Source: an uncultured Clostridium sp. (lineage in GTDB: Bacteria > Bacillota > Clostridia > Peptostreptococcales > Peptostreptococcaceae). Taken from it: a stretch of 6,127 nucleotides of DNA. Numbering within the stretch: position 1 is the stretch's first letter; each line of letters begins with the position of its first letter. The translations under genes and the position numbers were made by a program. Shown piece after piece: positions 6,052-6,127 of the stretch. The stretch is from assembly GCA_937944945.1 (NCBI GenBank), contig CALEBD010000116.1, positions 1-6,127 on the forward strand. The letters are read 5' to 3'. The notes beneath the pieces were generated by a model. The model did not search any database, was not told where the DNA came from, and was given only the letters and a program-made list of their open reading frames with translations.

Positions 6052-6127
6052 ATGGAGTATTCTATAAAGGATTTAAGTGAAATAGCAGGTATAACTACTA
6101 GAACTTTGAGATACTATGATGAAATAG
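6052..6127 (+). CDS. MerR-family transcriptional regulator, N-terminus only (cut by window end)
   Basis: Only the first 25 codons are in the window, but they are diagnostic. MEYSIKDLSEIAG is followed by ITTRTLRYYDEI, the winged helix-turn-helix signature of MerR-family activators (R-T-L-R-Y-Y-D). The ATG has a strong AAGGAGG (6038-6044), seven bases upstream, and follows a MerR-type promoter, so the start is well supported. The match is closest to the effector-responsive Mta/BltR/TipAL type rather than metal-responsive MerR, but the effector-binding part lies outside the window, so the inducer cannot be told. It is separated from the redox operon by a strong terminator and its own promoter, so a functional link to it is not implied. 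Confidence 0.93.
   Translation, partial: MEYSIKDLSEIAGITTRTLRYYDEI

Overview
The window is AT-rich DNA with strong AGGAGG-type ribosome sites, heavy use of AGA and ATA codons, and proteins typical of anaerobic Firmicutes. It most resembles a Clostridia genome, and Clostridioides/Peptostreptococcaceae would fit. That placement is a judgement from style and gene content, not a database match.

Positions 1-5759 hold three genes on the plus strand, tightly spaced (21 and 13 bases apart) and surely one operon. They are: the C-terminal bulk of a NuoE/HydC/HymA-type [2Fe-2S] thioredoxin-like subunit, cut by the window start; a complete NuoF/HydB/HymB-type NADH:FMN subunit with an extra C-terminal 2[4Fe-4S] ferredoxin; and an 1166-residue fusion. 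The fusion runs, in order: NuoG-type [2Fe-2S] ferredoxin, GltD/NfnB-like FAD and NAD(P)H module with its own [4Fe-4S] sites, a Cys-rich linker, a 2[4Fe-4S] ferredoxin, and a formate-dehydrogenase/NuoG-like molybdopterin-fold domain. That last domain lacks the Sec/Cys-His active-site pair and the C-terminal dinucleotide-binding domain.

Together the set has one NADH/FMN site (NuoF-like), a second pyridine nucleotide/FAD site with an NADPH-type motif (GltD-like), and about a dozen Fe-S clusters. It has no H-cluster, no selenocysteine and no membrane segments. The best match I know is the soluble electron-bifurcating BfuABC superfamily, in particular the 'Sporomusa type Nfn' (StnABC) transhydrogenase linking NADH, NADPH and ferredoxin pools. 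This is inference from architecture; the operon promoter lies upstream of the window.

Positions 5760-6051 are intergenic. They contain a possible promoter, a stretch able to form several helices (possibly a small RNA of about 165 nt or a structured 3' UTR), a very strong intrinsic terminator with perfect 19-bp arms, and a MerR-type promoter with a 19-bp spacer and overlapping dyad. From 6052 to the window end is the start of a MerR-family regulator, probably autoregulated and transcriptionally separate from the redox operon.
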